Shown here: one piece after another, positions 6,570 through 12,167 of the stretch
Numbering within the stretch: position 1 is the first letter of the stretch
How the letters are laid out: each line of letters begins with the position of its first letter
Assembly (NCBI GenBank): GCA_964444795.1
Contig: CAYUIQ010000235.1
Coordinates: 1 to 13,675, forward strand
From: JABMRP01 sp964444795
GTDB lineage: Bacteria > Planctomycetota > Planctomycetia > Pirellulales > Thermoguttaceae
DNA length: 13,675 bases
Direction: 5' to 3'
Notes under the pieces: generated by a model
Told to the model about the DNA's origin: nothing
What the model saw: only the letters and a program-made list of their open reading frames with translations
The model's database searches: none
Made by a program: the position numbers and the translations under genes

Positions 6570-7208
6570 GTGAGCGATTCGACATCGACGTGGGAACGGT
6601 TGTTTCCGCTGATCTTGACCGGGGCTGTGTGCTTCGCGACCGGCACGGGGAGCGGCCTGATCGTCGCGGAGTTCACCGGCGGGACGGAGGCGGAACTTAC
6701 GGACGAACTGATCGTCGGTGATGATCAGGCCGATGAGAATGCCACCTTGCGGGAAGAATTGACCGAAACCCGCCGGATGCTGGTCAGGGCAAACGAGATG
6801 ATCGCCGAGCCGGCCGTCGTGCGTCCAGTCGCCACGGATGATCGGGCCGCCCGAAAACTGGCCGACGAGAATGCGGTCTTGCGGAGCCAGTTGAGCGAAA
6901 GCCGACGTGCGCTGGCTGAGGCTAAGGAGGATTTTCGGCTCCGCCTCCTGGCCGGGGAGGCCGTCGCATTGACCAACATGGGCGGCCAGCGTCATTGGGA
7001 CAGAGCGTCCAACGAAGTGCGAGTATTGGTTTGCAGGGGATATGCCTCGCGTTTTGTGAAGGCGGGCGGAGAGGACCACGCGAAGCTCACGAAATGGCTC
7101 CTCAAAGGAATCGACAACTACTTCGAGCAGGGCGAGTCGGCCGACCTGACGGTCCTTCAAGCCCTAGCGGGGGCCATCACCATACTCGAAAGCGCGTCCG
7201 GAGATTAA
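6570..7208 (+). CDS. Single-span membrane protein with duplicated coiled-coil unit (copy 1)
   Basis: The protein has 212 residues and starts at GTG. A short cytoplasmic N-terminus and one membrane span (about 11-34) are followed by a coiled coil. The coil contains a duplicated 17-residue unit: DENATLREELTETRRML (55-71) and DENAVLRSQLSESRRAL (99-115), 11 of 17 identical. The remaining C-terminal region (about 125-212) is mixed helical, with WLLKGIDNYFEQGE near 176-189. No catalytic motif is recognised. It resembles the next gene in layout (N-terminal span, then an ENxxLRSxL coil), ribosome binding site and spacing, and in the 12 bases after the stop codon, which suggests old tandem duplication. 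The function is unknown. A structural or envelope-scaffold role would be a guess. Confidence 0.7.
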   Translation: MSDSTSTWERLFPLILTGAVCFATGTGSGLIVAEFTGGTEAELTDELIVGDDQADENATLREELTETRRMLVRANEMIAEPAVVRPVATDDRAARKLADENAVLRSQLSESRRALAEAKEDFRLRLLAGEAVALTNMGGQRHWDRASNEVRVLVCRGYASRFVKAGGEDHAKLTKWLLKGIDNYFEQGESADLTVLQALAGAITILESASGD

Positions 7209-7261
7209 GCGTCGATCGACCATCGCCAGAAACGTCGTGGGCGGCCGCCAGGGCGGGGCCA

Positions 7262-7314
7262 AGTACCGGTGCCTCTTCTCTATCCCGTTCGAACAGAGAA
7301 GAGGCACCGGTACT
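7262..7314. repeat. Perfect 20-bp inverted repeat with 13-nt loop
   Basis: AGTACCGGTGCCTCTTCTCT (7262-7281) is exactly complementary to 7295-7314. The loop itself contains the palindrome GTTCGAAC (7287-7294). The arm carries the GGTGCC core also seen at 50-56, 2531-2536 (as the complement) and 13640-13645, so it likely belongs to the dispersed palindromic repeats of this genome. It lies between the two related coiled-coil genes, about 60 nt before the second start, and has no T-run typical of an intrinsic terminator. Confidence 0.8.
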
Positions 7315-7375
7315 CCCCGGCGGCTTACGATTGGGGGCGGAATTATTCCACCTCGTATTCCGGGAGGGCCGTTTC

Positions 7376-7975
7376 ATGGGAAAGACCTATTGGGCGGATG
7401 CCGACCCGCCGGGGCCGATCACCGGGCCGCCGCCACTGCCGGTGCGTACCAGGATGACTTCCCGAGACTTTGCCATCGGATCGATCTGCGCCGCTGCGGG
7501 GATGCTGGCCGGGCTGCTCACGGCCATGGCCATCGGCCGCCCCGGCGACGAGTTGCGGGCCGAACTCGACGTGGCGATCGAGGCCGCCGATGCGGCCGAC
7601 GCGGAGAACGACTCGCTGCGCAGTGAACTCCGGGAAGCGAAAGGGCGACGGTCTGACGTTGCCCCCATCCGGGCCGCTGGTTGGCGAGAGGACTTCCAGC
7701 GTACGGCGCTGGCCTGCCCGCCGATCGTGTGGTCTTGCGCGGAAGCCGGGATTTCCCAACGGAAAATGGACCTCTGGAAGTGGTCCCAAGAGACTCGGTG
7801 GCTGGTGCCGGAGGTCTACCCGTTAATCAACGGTTGGCTCGAAAGCGCGCAAACCGAGCTTGGAACCATCATCACGAACGGGCCTACGGGGGCTCAGTAT
7901 CGGATTTCGGGGAGGAAGGAACCCGGCGGCGTCGCCTGTGAGGTGACGTTCGTTGGTAACGTCAGGTGGAATTGA
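7376..7975 (+). CDS. Single-span membrane protein with coiled coil (copy 2)
   Basis: The ATG at 7376 is chosen because GGGAGGGC lies at 7362-7369. The frame is open further upstream, but only through the neighbouring gene and palindrome. The protein has 199 residues: a Pro-rich cytoplasmic N-terminus (PPGPITGPPPLP, 11-22), one span (about 31-53), an acidic coiled coil (about 58-92) including ENDSLRSELREAKGRR (77-92), and a Trp-rich C-terminal domain of about 100 residues (WREDF, DLWKWSQETRWLVPEVYPLINGWL). The coil unit resembles the duplicated unit of the preceding protein, but the C-terminal domains are not obviously alike. The function is not recognised. An inverted repeat ACGTCA/TGACGT (7959-7964/7973-7978) overlaps the stop codon. 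Confidence 0.7.
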   Translation: MGKTYWADADPPGPITGPPPLPVRTRMTSRDFAIGSICAAAGMLAGLLTAMAIGRPGDELRAELDVAIEAADAADAENDSLRSELREAKGRRSDVAPIRAAGWREDFQRTALACPPIVWSCAEAGISQRKMDLWKWSQETRWLVPEVYPLINGWLESAQTELGTIITNGPTGAQYRISGRKEPGGVACEVTFVGNVRWN

Positions 7976-8101
7976 CGTCGATCGACCCCCACTCCCGGCA
8001 CGTCCGGTCGCGTTCGATCAGCAGGGCGAACCATCGGGCCCGGCCGTCGGCGACCGGGCTAACTGCTACGCTCGTTTGAACCGCCCCCCAAGAAACGCAC
8101 A

Positions 8102-8136
8102 AAGCCTTGCCGCAACCCGAGGGTACGGCAAGGCTT
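8102..8136 (-). terminator. Hairpin terminator of tRNA-Asp
   Basis: Read on the minus strand, an 11-bp perfect stem (AAGCCTTGCCG with its complement) encloses a 13-nt loop, beginning 6 nt after the tRNA 3' end. It is followed by a broken T-rich tail (TGTGCGTTTCTT). Position and stem strength favour a terminator or 3' processing signal, although the T-tract is imperfect. Confidence 0.6.
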
Positions 8137-8142
8137 ATGAAG

Positions 8143-8216
8143 CGAGGACGAGGGGACTCGAACCCCCAACCACCGGATCGACAGTCCGGGACTCTAACCA
8201 ATTGAGCTACGTCCCC
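8143..8216 (-). tRNA. tRNA-Asp (anticodon GTC)
   Basis: The minus strand folds as a full cloverleaf. The acceptor GGGGACG pairs with CGTCCTC (one G-U). The D-arm is GCTC-AATTGGTTA-GAGT, with G10-U25. The anticodon arm is CCGGA-CTGTCGA-TCCGG, giving GUC at positions 34-36, and the T-arm is GGGGG-TTCGAGT-CCCCT. The discriminator base is G, as expected for aspartate. The CCA end is not encoded. The gene has its own promoter (8238-8265) and a downstream hairpin, and lies alone between plus-strand protein genes. Confidence 0.95.
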
Positions 8217-8237
8217 GTCGCAAGTGCGATGGCCTAA

Positions 8238-8265
8238 ATTATACCTCCTGTCTATCGGCCTGCAA
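8238..8265 (-). promoter_or_regulatory. Promoter of tRNA-Asp
   Basis: On the minus strand a perfect -10 TATAAT (8243-8238) lies 16 bp downstream of TTGCAG (8265-8260), a weak -35. The -10 is 21 bp from the mature tRNA 5' end, which fits a short leader. Confidence 0.6.
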
Positions 8266-8369
8266 GTGGCCACCGATCGAGTGTTTTGCGGGAAACGAGC
8301 CGATTTACCACCCGAATGAGCCGTGCATGGGTCGCCCGCCAGTTGCGGCAAATGCCAAGAAAGCGATTA

Positions 8370-8400
8370 TTGTCGGCCAAAACTGTAGTAAGCTTAAGAT
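8370..8400 (+). promoter_or_regulatory. Possible promoter of the 48-residue protein gene
   Basis: TTGTCG (8370-8375) and TAAGAT (8395-8400), 19 bp apart, each match 4/6 of the sigma-70 consensus. The spacer is long, so this is weak. The start of transcription would fall near the AGAGGA-AGTC-TCCTCT hairpin (8401-8416). Confidence 0.25.
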
Positions 8401-8416
8401 AGAGGAAGTCTCCTCT
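8401..8416 (+). promoter_or_regulatory. Small leader hairpin containing an anti-Shine-Dalgarno-like arm
   Basis: AGAGGA (8401-8406) and TCCTCT (8411-8416) form a 6-bp stem with an AGTC loop. CTCC within it could alternatively pair with the GGAG of the Shine-Dalgarno at 8441-8445. It may be chance in a purine/pyrimidine-rich leader. Confidence 0.25.
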
Positions 8417-8451
8417 CGGTCATGTCTCTCTTCTCTTCTTGGAGGTCTGTT

Positions 8452-8598
8452 ATGTCACGGGCCTATTACCGGGCCTGCTATGAGGTCTCGCAGGTCGTCC
8501 ACCACATGGACCTGCAACACTGGGTCATAGCATTTGTCGGCGTGATTTTGGTCGGAGTGGTGTTTCTGCGCGGTTTCGGACCGCGGTCTCATTTCTAA
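8452..8598 (+). CDS. 48-residue single-span membrane protein
   Basis: ATG at 8452 is preceded by a near-ideal GGAGG (8441-8445) with 6-7 nt spacing, and the frame ends at TAA 8596-8598. The product begins MSRAYYRACYEVSQVVHHMD, then has one hydrophobic span (about residues 25-41, WVIAFVGVILVGVVFL) and a short basic tail RGFGPRSHF. The Tyr/His-rich amphipathic N-terminal half followed by a span is like many stand-alone bacterial micro-membrane proteins that bind larger partners. Nothing here identifies the partner. The strong ribosome binding site, single clean span and isolation in an otherwise gene-free interval support it being real. The gene is small enough to be missed by automatic gene calling. 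Confidence 0.7.
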   Translation: MSRAYYRACYEVSQVVHHMDLQHWVIAFVGVILVGVVFLRGFGPRSHF

Positions 8599-8668
8599 CC
8601 CTCCTGAATCGCCACAACAAACCTCATCCTGACGCAGCCTTTCTTCCCAGCTTCCCGGGCTGCCGCAC

Positions 8669-8698
8669 TGGACGAGCCGTGGGAGAGTCCTGTATCAT
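8669..8698 (+). promoter_or_regulatory. Possible promoter of the PQQ-like propeller gene
   Basis: TGGACG (8669-8674) and TATCAT (8693-8698) are 18 bp apart, matching 4/6 and 5/6 of the sigma-70 consensus. The leader would be about 90 nt and would include the direct repeat and GC hairpin at 8717-8755. Confidence 0.35.
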
Positions 8699-8716
8699 GG
8701 CAACCCGCGTGCCGCA

Positions 8717-8755
8717 CCGCGGCGCTATGGTTCTTTGCCGCGGCGCCATGGTTCT
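8717..8755. repeat. 18-bp direct repeat forming a GC-rich leader hairpin
   Basis: CCGCGGCGC-T-ATGGTTCT (8717-8734) recurs as CCGCGGCGC-C-ATGGTTCT (8738-8755), 17 of 18 identical with a 21-nt period. Because CCGCGGC is close to self-complementary, 8717-8723 can also pair with 8737-8743 in a 7-bp all-GC stem. It lies in the predicted leader of the propeller gene. Confidence 0.6.
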
Positions 8756-8795
8756 CTGGCTGTCCACCCTCCCGCCCATTGGATGAGGTCCCACC

Positions 8796-10079
8796 GTGAA
8801 AGCTACCCTTTGCTTCCCCCCCATTGCGTGTCGTTGGTGCCTTCTGGTTCTCGCCGTTTCGCTGCCCCTGTTGGGTGGAGCCGACTGGACCCGATTTCGT
8901 GGTCCGGGGGGCTCGGGCGTCGCCGAAGACACCGGCGTACCGACCGAGTGGAGTTCGGACCAGAACATCGCCTGGAAGACGGCCATGCCCGGCTTCGGGG
9001 CCTCCAGCCCGATCACGCTGGGCGATCAGATCTTCGTCACCTGCTACAGCGGCTACGGTCTGGACAAAGACGAACCGGGCGACATGGCCGATCTCAAGCA
9101 CCACCTGCTCTGCGTGGATCGGGCCGACGGCAAGATCTTGTGGGAGAAGGTCACGCCGGGGCTGACCACCGATCAGGAGTACGTGCGATTTATGCCCCTG
9201 CACGGATATGCCTCCGCCTCGCCGGTGACCGACGGCAAGGCCGTTTATGCGTTTTTCGGTTGTGCGGGGGTCTATGCGTACGATTTGTCGGGCAAATCGT
9301 TGTGGCACGCTTCGGTCGGCGAGGGAATCCACGGTTGGGGTTCCGGAACGTCGCCCATCCTCAGCGATGATGCGGTGATCATCAACGCGAGCATCGAAAG
9401 CGGCTCGATTGTGGCCTTGGACAAGGCCACCGGAGAGCAGAAGTGGAAGGTCGAGGGCATCAAGGACTCGTGGAGCACGCCGCTGGTGGTCAAACTGCCC
9501 GGCGGCGGACAGGAGTTGGTGGTCAGCATGCACAGCAAGATCCTGGGGCTCGATCCGGCCACGGGCGAGCAACTCTGGGAGTGTGCGGGCGTGCCCGACT
9601 ACGTGGTGCCGGCGGTGATCGCCGACGACCAGGGGGTGGTTTACGTGACCGGGGGCCGCAAGCCCACGACCGTGGCAATTCGCACCGGGGGCCGAGGCGA
9701 CGTGAGCGACACGCACGTAGTTTGGCATCTCAAAGAGACCCCCAAAGTACCCACCCCGCTGCTGTACGACGGGCATCTCTACTGGGTGAGCAACATGGGA
9801 TTTGCCACCTGTGTCGACGCGAAGACGGGCGAAACGGTCTACAAGGAGCGTCTGGAGGACACCGGACGGGTCTACGCCTCGCTGGTACTGGCCGATGAGA
9901 AGCTCTACGCCGTGAGCCGCGAAAGTGGGGCGGTGATACTGGCCGCCAGCCCCCGATTTCGGGAGTTGGGCCGAAACGTACTGGCCGACGATACCAGCGT
10001 CTTCAATGCCACGCCGGTGGTGAGCAACGGCCAGTTGCTGCTGCGGTCCGACAAGTTTCTCTACTGCGTCGGCAAGTAG
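8796..10079 (+). CDS. Secreted PQQ-like (BamB-type) beta-propeller protein
   Basis: The frame starts at GTG 8796, with GAGG 8 nt upstream, and gives 427 residues. A Sec signal peptide (hydrophobic core about 14-27, cleavage near GGA-DW) is followed by DWTRFRGPGGSGVA, a common opening of planctomycete propeller proteins. Repeated blade motifs follow: CVDRADGKILWE (about 106), ALDKATGEQKW (about 207), GLDPATGEQLW (about 251) and CVDAKTGETVY (about 339). These are the A-x-D-x-x-T-G-x-x-x-W tryptophan-docking signatures of PQQ-like and BamB propellers. No dehydrogenase active-site or cofactor residues are evident, so a binding or scaffold role outside the cytoplasmic membrane is more likely than catalysis. 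The 107-residue orphan follows 95 nt downstream and could share the transcript. Confidence 0.85.
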   Translation: MKATLCFPPIACRWCLLVLAVSLPLLGGADWTRFRGPGGSGVAEDTGVPTEWSSDQNIAWKTAMPGFGASSPITLGDQIFVTCYSGYGLDKDEPGDMADLKHHLLCVDRADGKILWEKVTPGLTTDQEYVRFMPLHGYASASPVTDGKAVYAFFGCAGVYAYDLSGKSLWHASVGEGIHGWGSGTSPILSDDAVIINASIESGSIVALDKATGEQKWKVEGIKDSWSTPLVVKLPGGGQELVVSMHSKILGLDPATGEQLWECAGVPDYVVPAVIADDQGVVYVTGGRKPTTVAIRTGGRGDVSDTHVVWHLKETPKVPTPLLYDGHLYWVSNMGFATCVDAKTGETVYKERLEDTGRVYASLVLADEKLYAVSRESGAVILAASPRFRELGRNVLADDTSVFNATPVVSNGQLLLRSDKFLYCVGK

Positions 10080-10174
10080 GGCGGAGATGCCGTTGACGCC
10101 CTGGAGTGGGGACCGTAGGATTAACCGGGTTCCCTCCCTGCCCATTCCAAGAATTCTTCCGGAAAGTCGCTTCC

Positions 10175-10498
10175 ATGCCGCTGTTTGAAGTCGAAACCGC
10201 CTCCCACATCATCATCACCTGGGCCGAGCATGAAGACGCGGCTCGGGCCGTGGTCGACGACGCCTATCCCACCGAGGAAATCACCCGCCTCACCCGCCGC
10301 CCGCGCGACACCTGGGTCATCTCGAAGGCCCAGCTCGGGATCATCGATAGCAGCGATCCCTGCGCGGTTGCCCGGGACTGCCTCGACAAGGCGGCCGGCG
10401 ACAAGGTCCACGCCATCCGCCTCTACATGATGGAAACCGGCACCGACCTGGATCGGGCACGCAAAGTGATCGAGTCGAACATGGTGTTGGGGTGGTGA
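10175..10498 (+). CDS. Conserved-looking hypothetical protein, 107 residues
   Basis: The start is set at ATG 10175 (MPLFEVETASHIIITW), because that begins directly with a folded-looking beta segment. The 23 codons open upstream from 10106 have low-complexity composition and no ribosome binding site. The upstream GGAA is weak too. The protein is soluble, with an N-terminal alpha/beta half (EVETASHIIITWAEHEDAARAVVDDAYP) and a second half of predicted helices ending in ESNMVLGW. Its size and hydrophobic pattern suggest a small alpha/beta domain. I do not recognise the family and see no catalytic motif. It is convergent with the flavoprotein gene on the other strand. Confidence 0.6.
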   Translation: MPLFEVETASHIIITWAEHEDAARAVVDDAYPTEEITRLTRRPRDTWVISKAQLGIIDSSDPCAVARDCLDKAAGDKVHAIRLYMMETGTDLDRARKVIESNMVLGW

Positions 10499-10502
10499 GA
10501 GG

Positions 10503-10534
10503 TAGGGAATAGGGACTAGGGACTAGGGAATAGG
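10503..10534. repeat. TAGGGAA/TAGGGAC heptamer array (about 4.5 copies)
   Basis: Units at 10503-10509 (TAGGGAA), 10510-10516 and 10517-10523 (TAGGGAC), and 10524-10530 (TAGGGAA), plus a partial TAGG, lie between two convergent genes. This is a simple tandem repeat in the only gap between the 3' ends. Confidence 0.8.
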
Positions 10535-10566
10535 CTTGAGGCTCGGCCGGGATCCGGGCTGCTCGC

Positions 10567-11250
10567 TTAGACGAAGGTGGCAACTTCTTCCAACGGCTTC
10601 TTCTCGAGCGGCGGCACGCGGGCGTCTTGGGCCGGATAGCCGACGACCAAGAGGAATAACGGCCGCTCCTCGGGTGGGCGGTGGAGGATGTCGTTGAGAA
10701 AGCCCATGGGCATGGGCGTGTAGGGAAGCGATGCCAGCCCGGCGTGGTGGATGGCCGCGATGAGGATGCCCGTGGCGATGCCGACCGACTCGGTCACGAA
10801 GTAGTTCTTCTCGATAGTCCTCTCTTGTTCGGCCGTATCGCGACGCATGCCGTGCCGTTGGGCGAAGACGGCAATCAGATAGGGTGCCGCGGTGAGGAAG
10901 GGTTTTTCCCAGCCGGTGCCCAGCGGCTTTAGTGCGTCGAGCCATTCTTTCGGAGCGCGGCGTTGGTAGAACTCCCGCTCCCGCTGTTCGGCCGCCTCGC
11001 GAATTCGACGTTTGACACCCCGGTCGCCGACCGCCACGAAGTGCCATGGCTGCCGATTGGCTCCGCTGGGAGCCGACGCCGCGGCACGGAGACAGTTTTC
11101 GATCACCTCGCGAGGCACGCTCCGGTCGGAGAATTGGCGGATCGACCGCCGGCGTTGCATCTCGGCACAGAAACCGGCCGCTCGCTCTTGCATCTGGTCG
11201 ATCGGATATTCCTGGTAGTCGGACCAGGGCACGTCGGGGGATTCGCTCAT
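10567..11250 (-). CDS. Iodotyrosine deiodinase (IYD)-like flavoprotein, nitroreductase superfamily
   Basis: This 227-residue FMN enzyme has RRRSIRQF (33-40) and APSGANRQPWHFV (60-72) for flavin binding, YTP (177-179) near the flavin N5 position, and VGYPAQDARVPPLEKKPLEEV (203-223) at the end. The lid carries E91, Y95 and K116 in the pattern E-x3-Y-x20-K. This is exactly the spacing of human IYD Glu157, Tyr161 and Lys182, which grip the halotyrosine amino acid group. IYD reductively removes iodide (or bromide/chloride) from halotyrosines. There is no membrane anchor, so the product is cytosolic. GAGGA precedes the ATG at 11250-11248 by about 9 nt. A generic nitroreductase or BluB-type enzyme is the alternative, but those lack this lid triad. 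The bacterial substrate is inferred. Confidence 0.85.
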   Translation of the reverse strand: MSESPDVPWSDYQEYPIDQMQERAAGFCAEMQRRRSIRQFSDRSVPREVIENCLRAAASAPSGANRQPWHFVAVGDRGVKRRIREAAEQREREFYQRRAPKEWLDALKPLGTGWEKPFLTAAPYLIAVFAQRHGMRRDTAEQERTIEKNYFVTESVGIATGILIAAIHHAGLASLPYTPMPMGFLNDILHRPPEERPLFLLVVGYPAQDARVPPLEKKPLEEVATFV

Positions 11251-11272
11251 GATGGGGTCCTCAGGGGGAAAT

Positions 11273-11290
11273 CCATGCCGCCACGCATGG
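11273..11290. promoter_or_regulatory. Short dyad upstream of the IYD-like gene
   Basis: CCATGC (11273-11278) and GCATGG (11285-11290) flank a 6-nt spacer, 23 nt upstream of the IYD-like start. It could be an operator or leader hairpin, and a dyad this short may be chance. Confidence 0.3.
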
Positions 11291-11406
11291 CCAGGGGCGG
11301 GAAAGTTGCACCCGCCGATCCAGCAGGTTACGATTCATGGGGATGTTCCGCAAGGGCTACCGCTGCAAGGAACCCGTGTGATTTCGCGAGTTCTTAGGGG
11401 AATTGC

Positions 11407-11434
11407 TTGAAATCATCGAGGTTCCTGCTACGCT
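11407..11434 (+). promoter_or_regulatory. Possible promoter of the two-span protein gene
   Basis: TTGAAA (11407-11412) lies 16 bp before TACGCT (11429-11434), which is preceded by TGC. The -35 is good and the -10 poor. The leader to the ATG at 11515 would be about 75 nt. Confidence 0.3.
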
Positions 11435-11514
11435 TACACTTGCGCCGTTTGAGTTGGTCTACCGACAAGTGCCGGAGCTTGAGCGGCCAGCCGACTTCAG
11501 AAGGGGAGTTCAGC

Positions 11515-12120
11515 ATGAAATGGCTCGGTTTGGGAGTGATAGCGGTGGCTTTGGTGGCCCTGTTGGTCGGCATTATCAATCACCAACGTCTGTCCGAAGA
11601 GTTCAAAGAGACTTCCCCTGAAGCCCTCGCCAAGGTGACGGATTCCAGTGTCTTCACTCGTATCGAATACACGTGCAAGGATGACTTGACGATCGAATAT
11701 CGGGGCGTGATCACCGACATGCACGGAGAGCTTTCGTGGGACGAGGCCAACGAACTGGAAAAGACCCTTGATCAGAAGCTTGGAGAATTGATAGCCCGGA
11801 CGGACAAGATCATGGGCGCGATGGACGAAATCGGTGTGACCGGACACGACGTTGACGAGATCTCTGCCATGGAGGCCAACGAGTTCGCGAACGAAGCGGC
11901 CGTGTCTCAGGCATTAATTTCCGGGGCGCACGACTCGATGGCGTCGAGTGAGCCTTATCTCAACGAGCGGGCAGAACTGAAAACCCTGCTGCGCAGTGCG
12001 GCAAAACACGGATGGATTCCGGAAGAGAAGCAGCCCTGCACTACGGCCATGGCGGCGGGGGGAATTCTTCTGGTCGTCGGTCTCGGCCTAACGGTCTTTG
12101 GCAGACGCCGGAAACCATGA
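11515..12120 (+). CDS. Membrane protein with N- and C-terminal spans and an extracytoplasmic loop
   Basis: ATG 11515 is preferred over an in-frame ATG at 11407 because AGGGGAG lies 6-8 nt upstream and a clean signal/anchor segment begins there (MKWLGLGVIAVALVALLVGI). The protein has 201 residues. The loop (about 24-175) is acidic and helical, with two Cys (54 and 175). The end is PCTTAMAAGGILLVVGLGL (174-192), then TVF and GRRRKP. A hydrophobic segment capped by a basic cluster at the very C-terminus has the architecture of exosortase/sortase-type sorting tails, though no PEP motif is present. A plain second membrane span is equally possible. No known domain is recognised. The sulfatase gene follows after 47 nt with no terminator visible, so they may be co-transcribed. 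Confidence 0.65.
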   Translation: MKWLGLGVIAVALVALLVGIINHQRLSEEFKETSPEALAKVTDSSVFTRIEYTCKDDLTIEYRGVITDMHGELSWDEANELEKTLDQKLGELIARTDKIMGAMDEIGVTGHDVDEISAMEANEFANEAAVSQALISGAHDSMASSEPYLNERAELKTLLRSAAKHGWIPEEKQPCTTAMAAGGILLVVGLGLTVFGRRRKP

Positions 12121-12167
12121 ACCCCAAACCTCACACGTTTCTTCCGCACTAAGATCGAGGACCCACG

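Noticed and set aside
6995..7375. Upstream extension of the second coiled-coil protein
   Set aside because: It would overlap the preceding gene out of frame and translate the palindrome. The strong GGGAGGGC before ATG 7376 marks the real start.
8038..8059. GCCCGG/CCGGGC inverted repeat as a terminator for the second coiled-coil gene
   Set aside because: A 6-bp stem in very GC-rich sequence with no T-run could easily be chance, so I did not call it.
8595..10145. Long open frame on the minus strand opposite the propeller gene
   Set aside because: It is the antisense shadow of a gene with a clear signal peptide and blade motifs. Its translation has no domain resemblance, and high-GC coding DNA commonly leaves such frames open.
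10503..10534. Telomere-like or CRISPR-like repeat
   Set aside because: The heptamers are abutting and only about four in number, with no spacers and no chromosome end in view. It is a simple tandem repeat.
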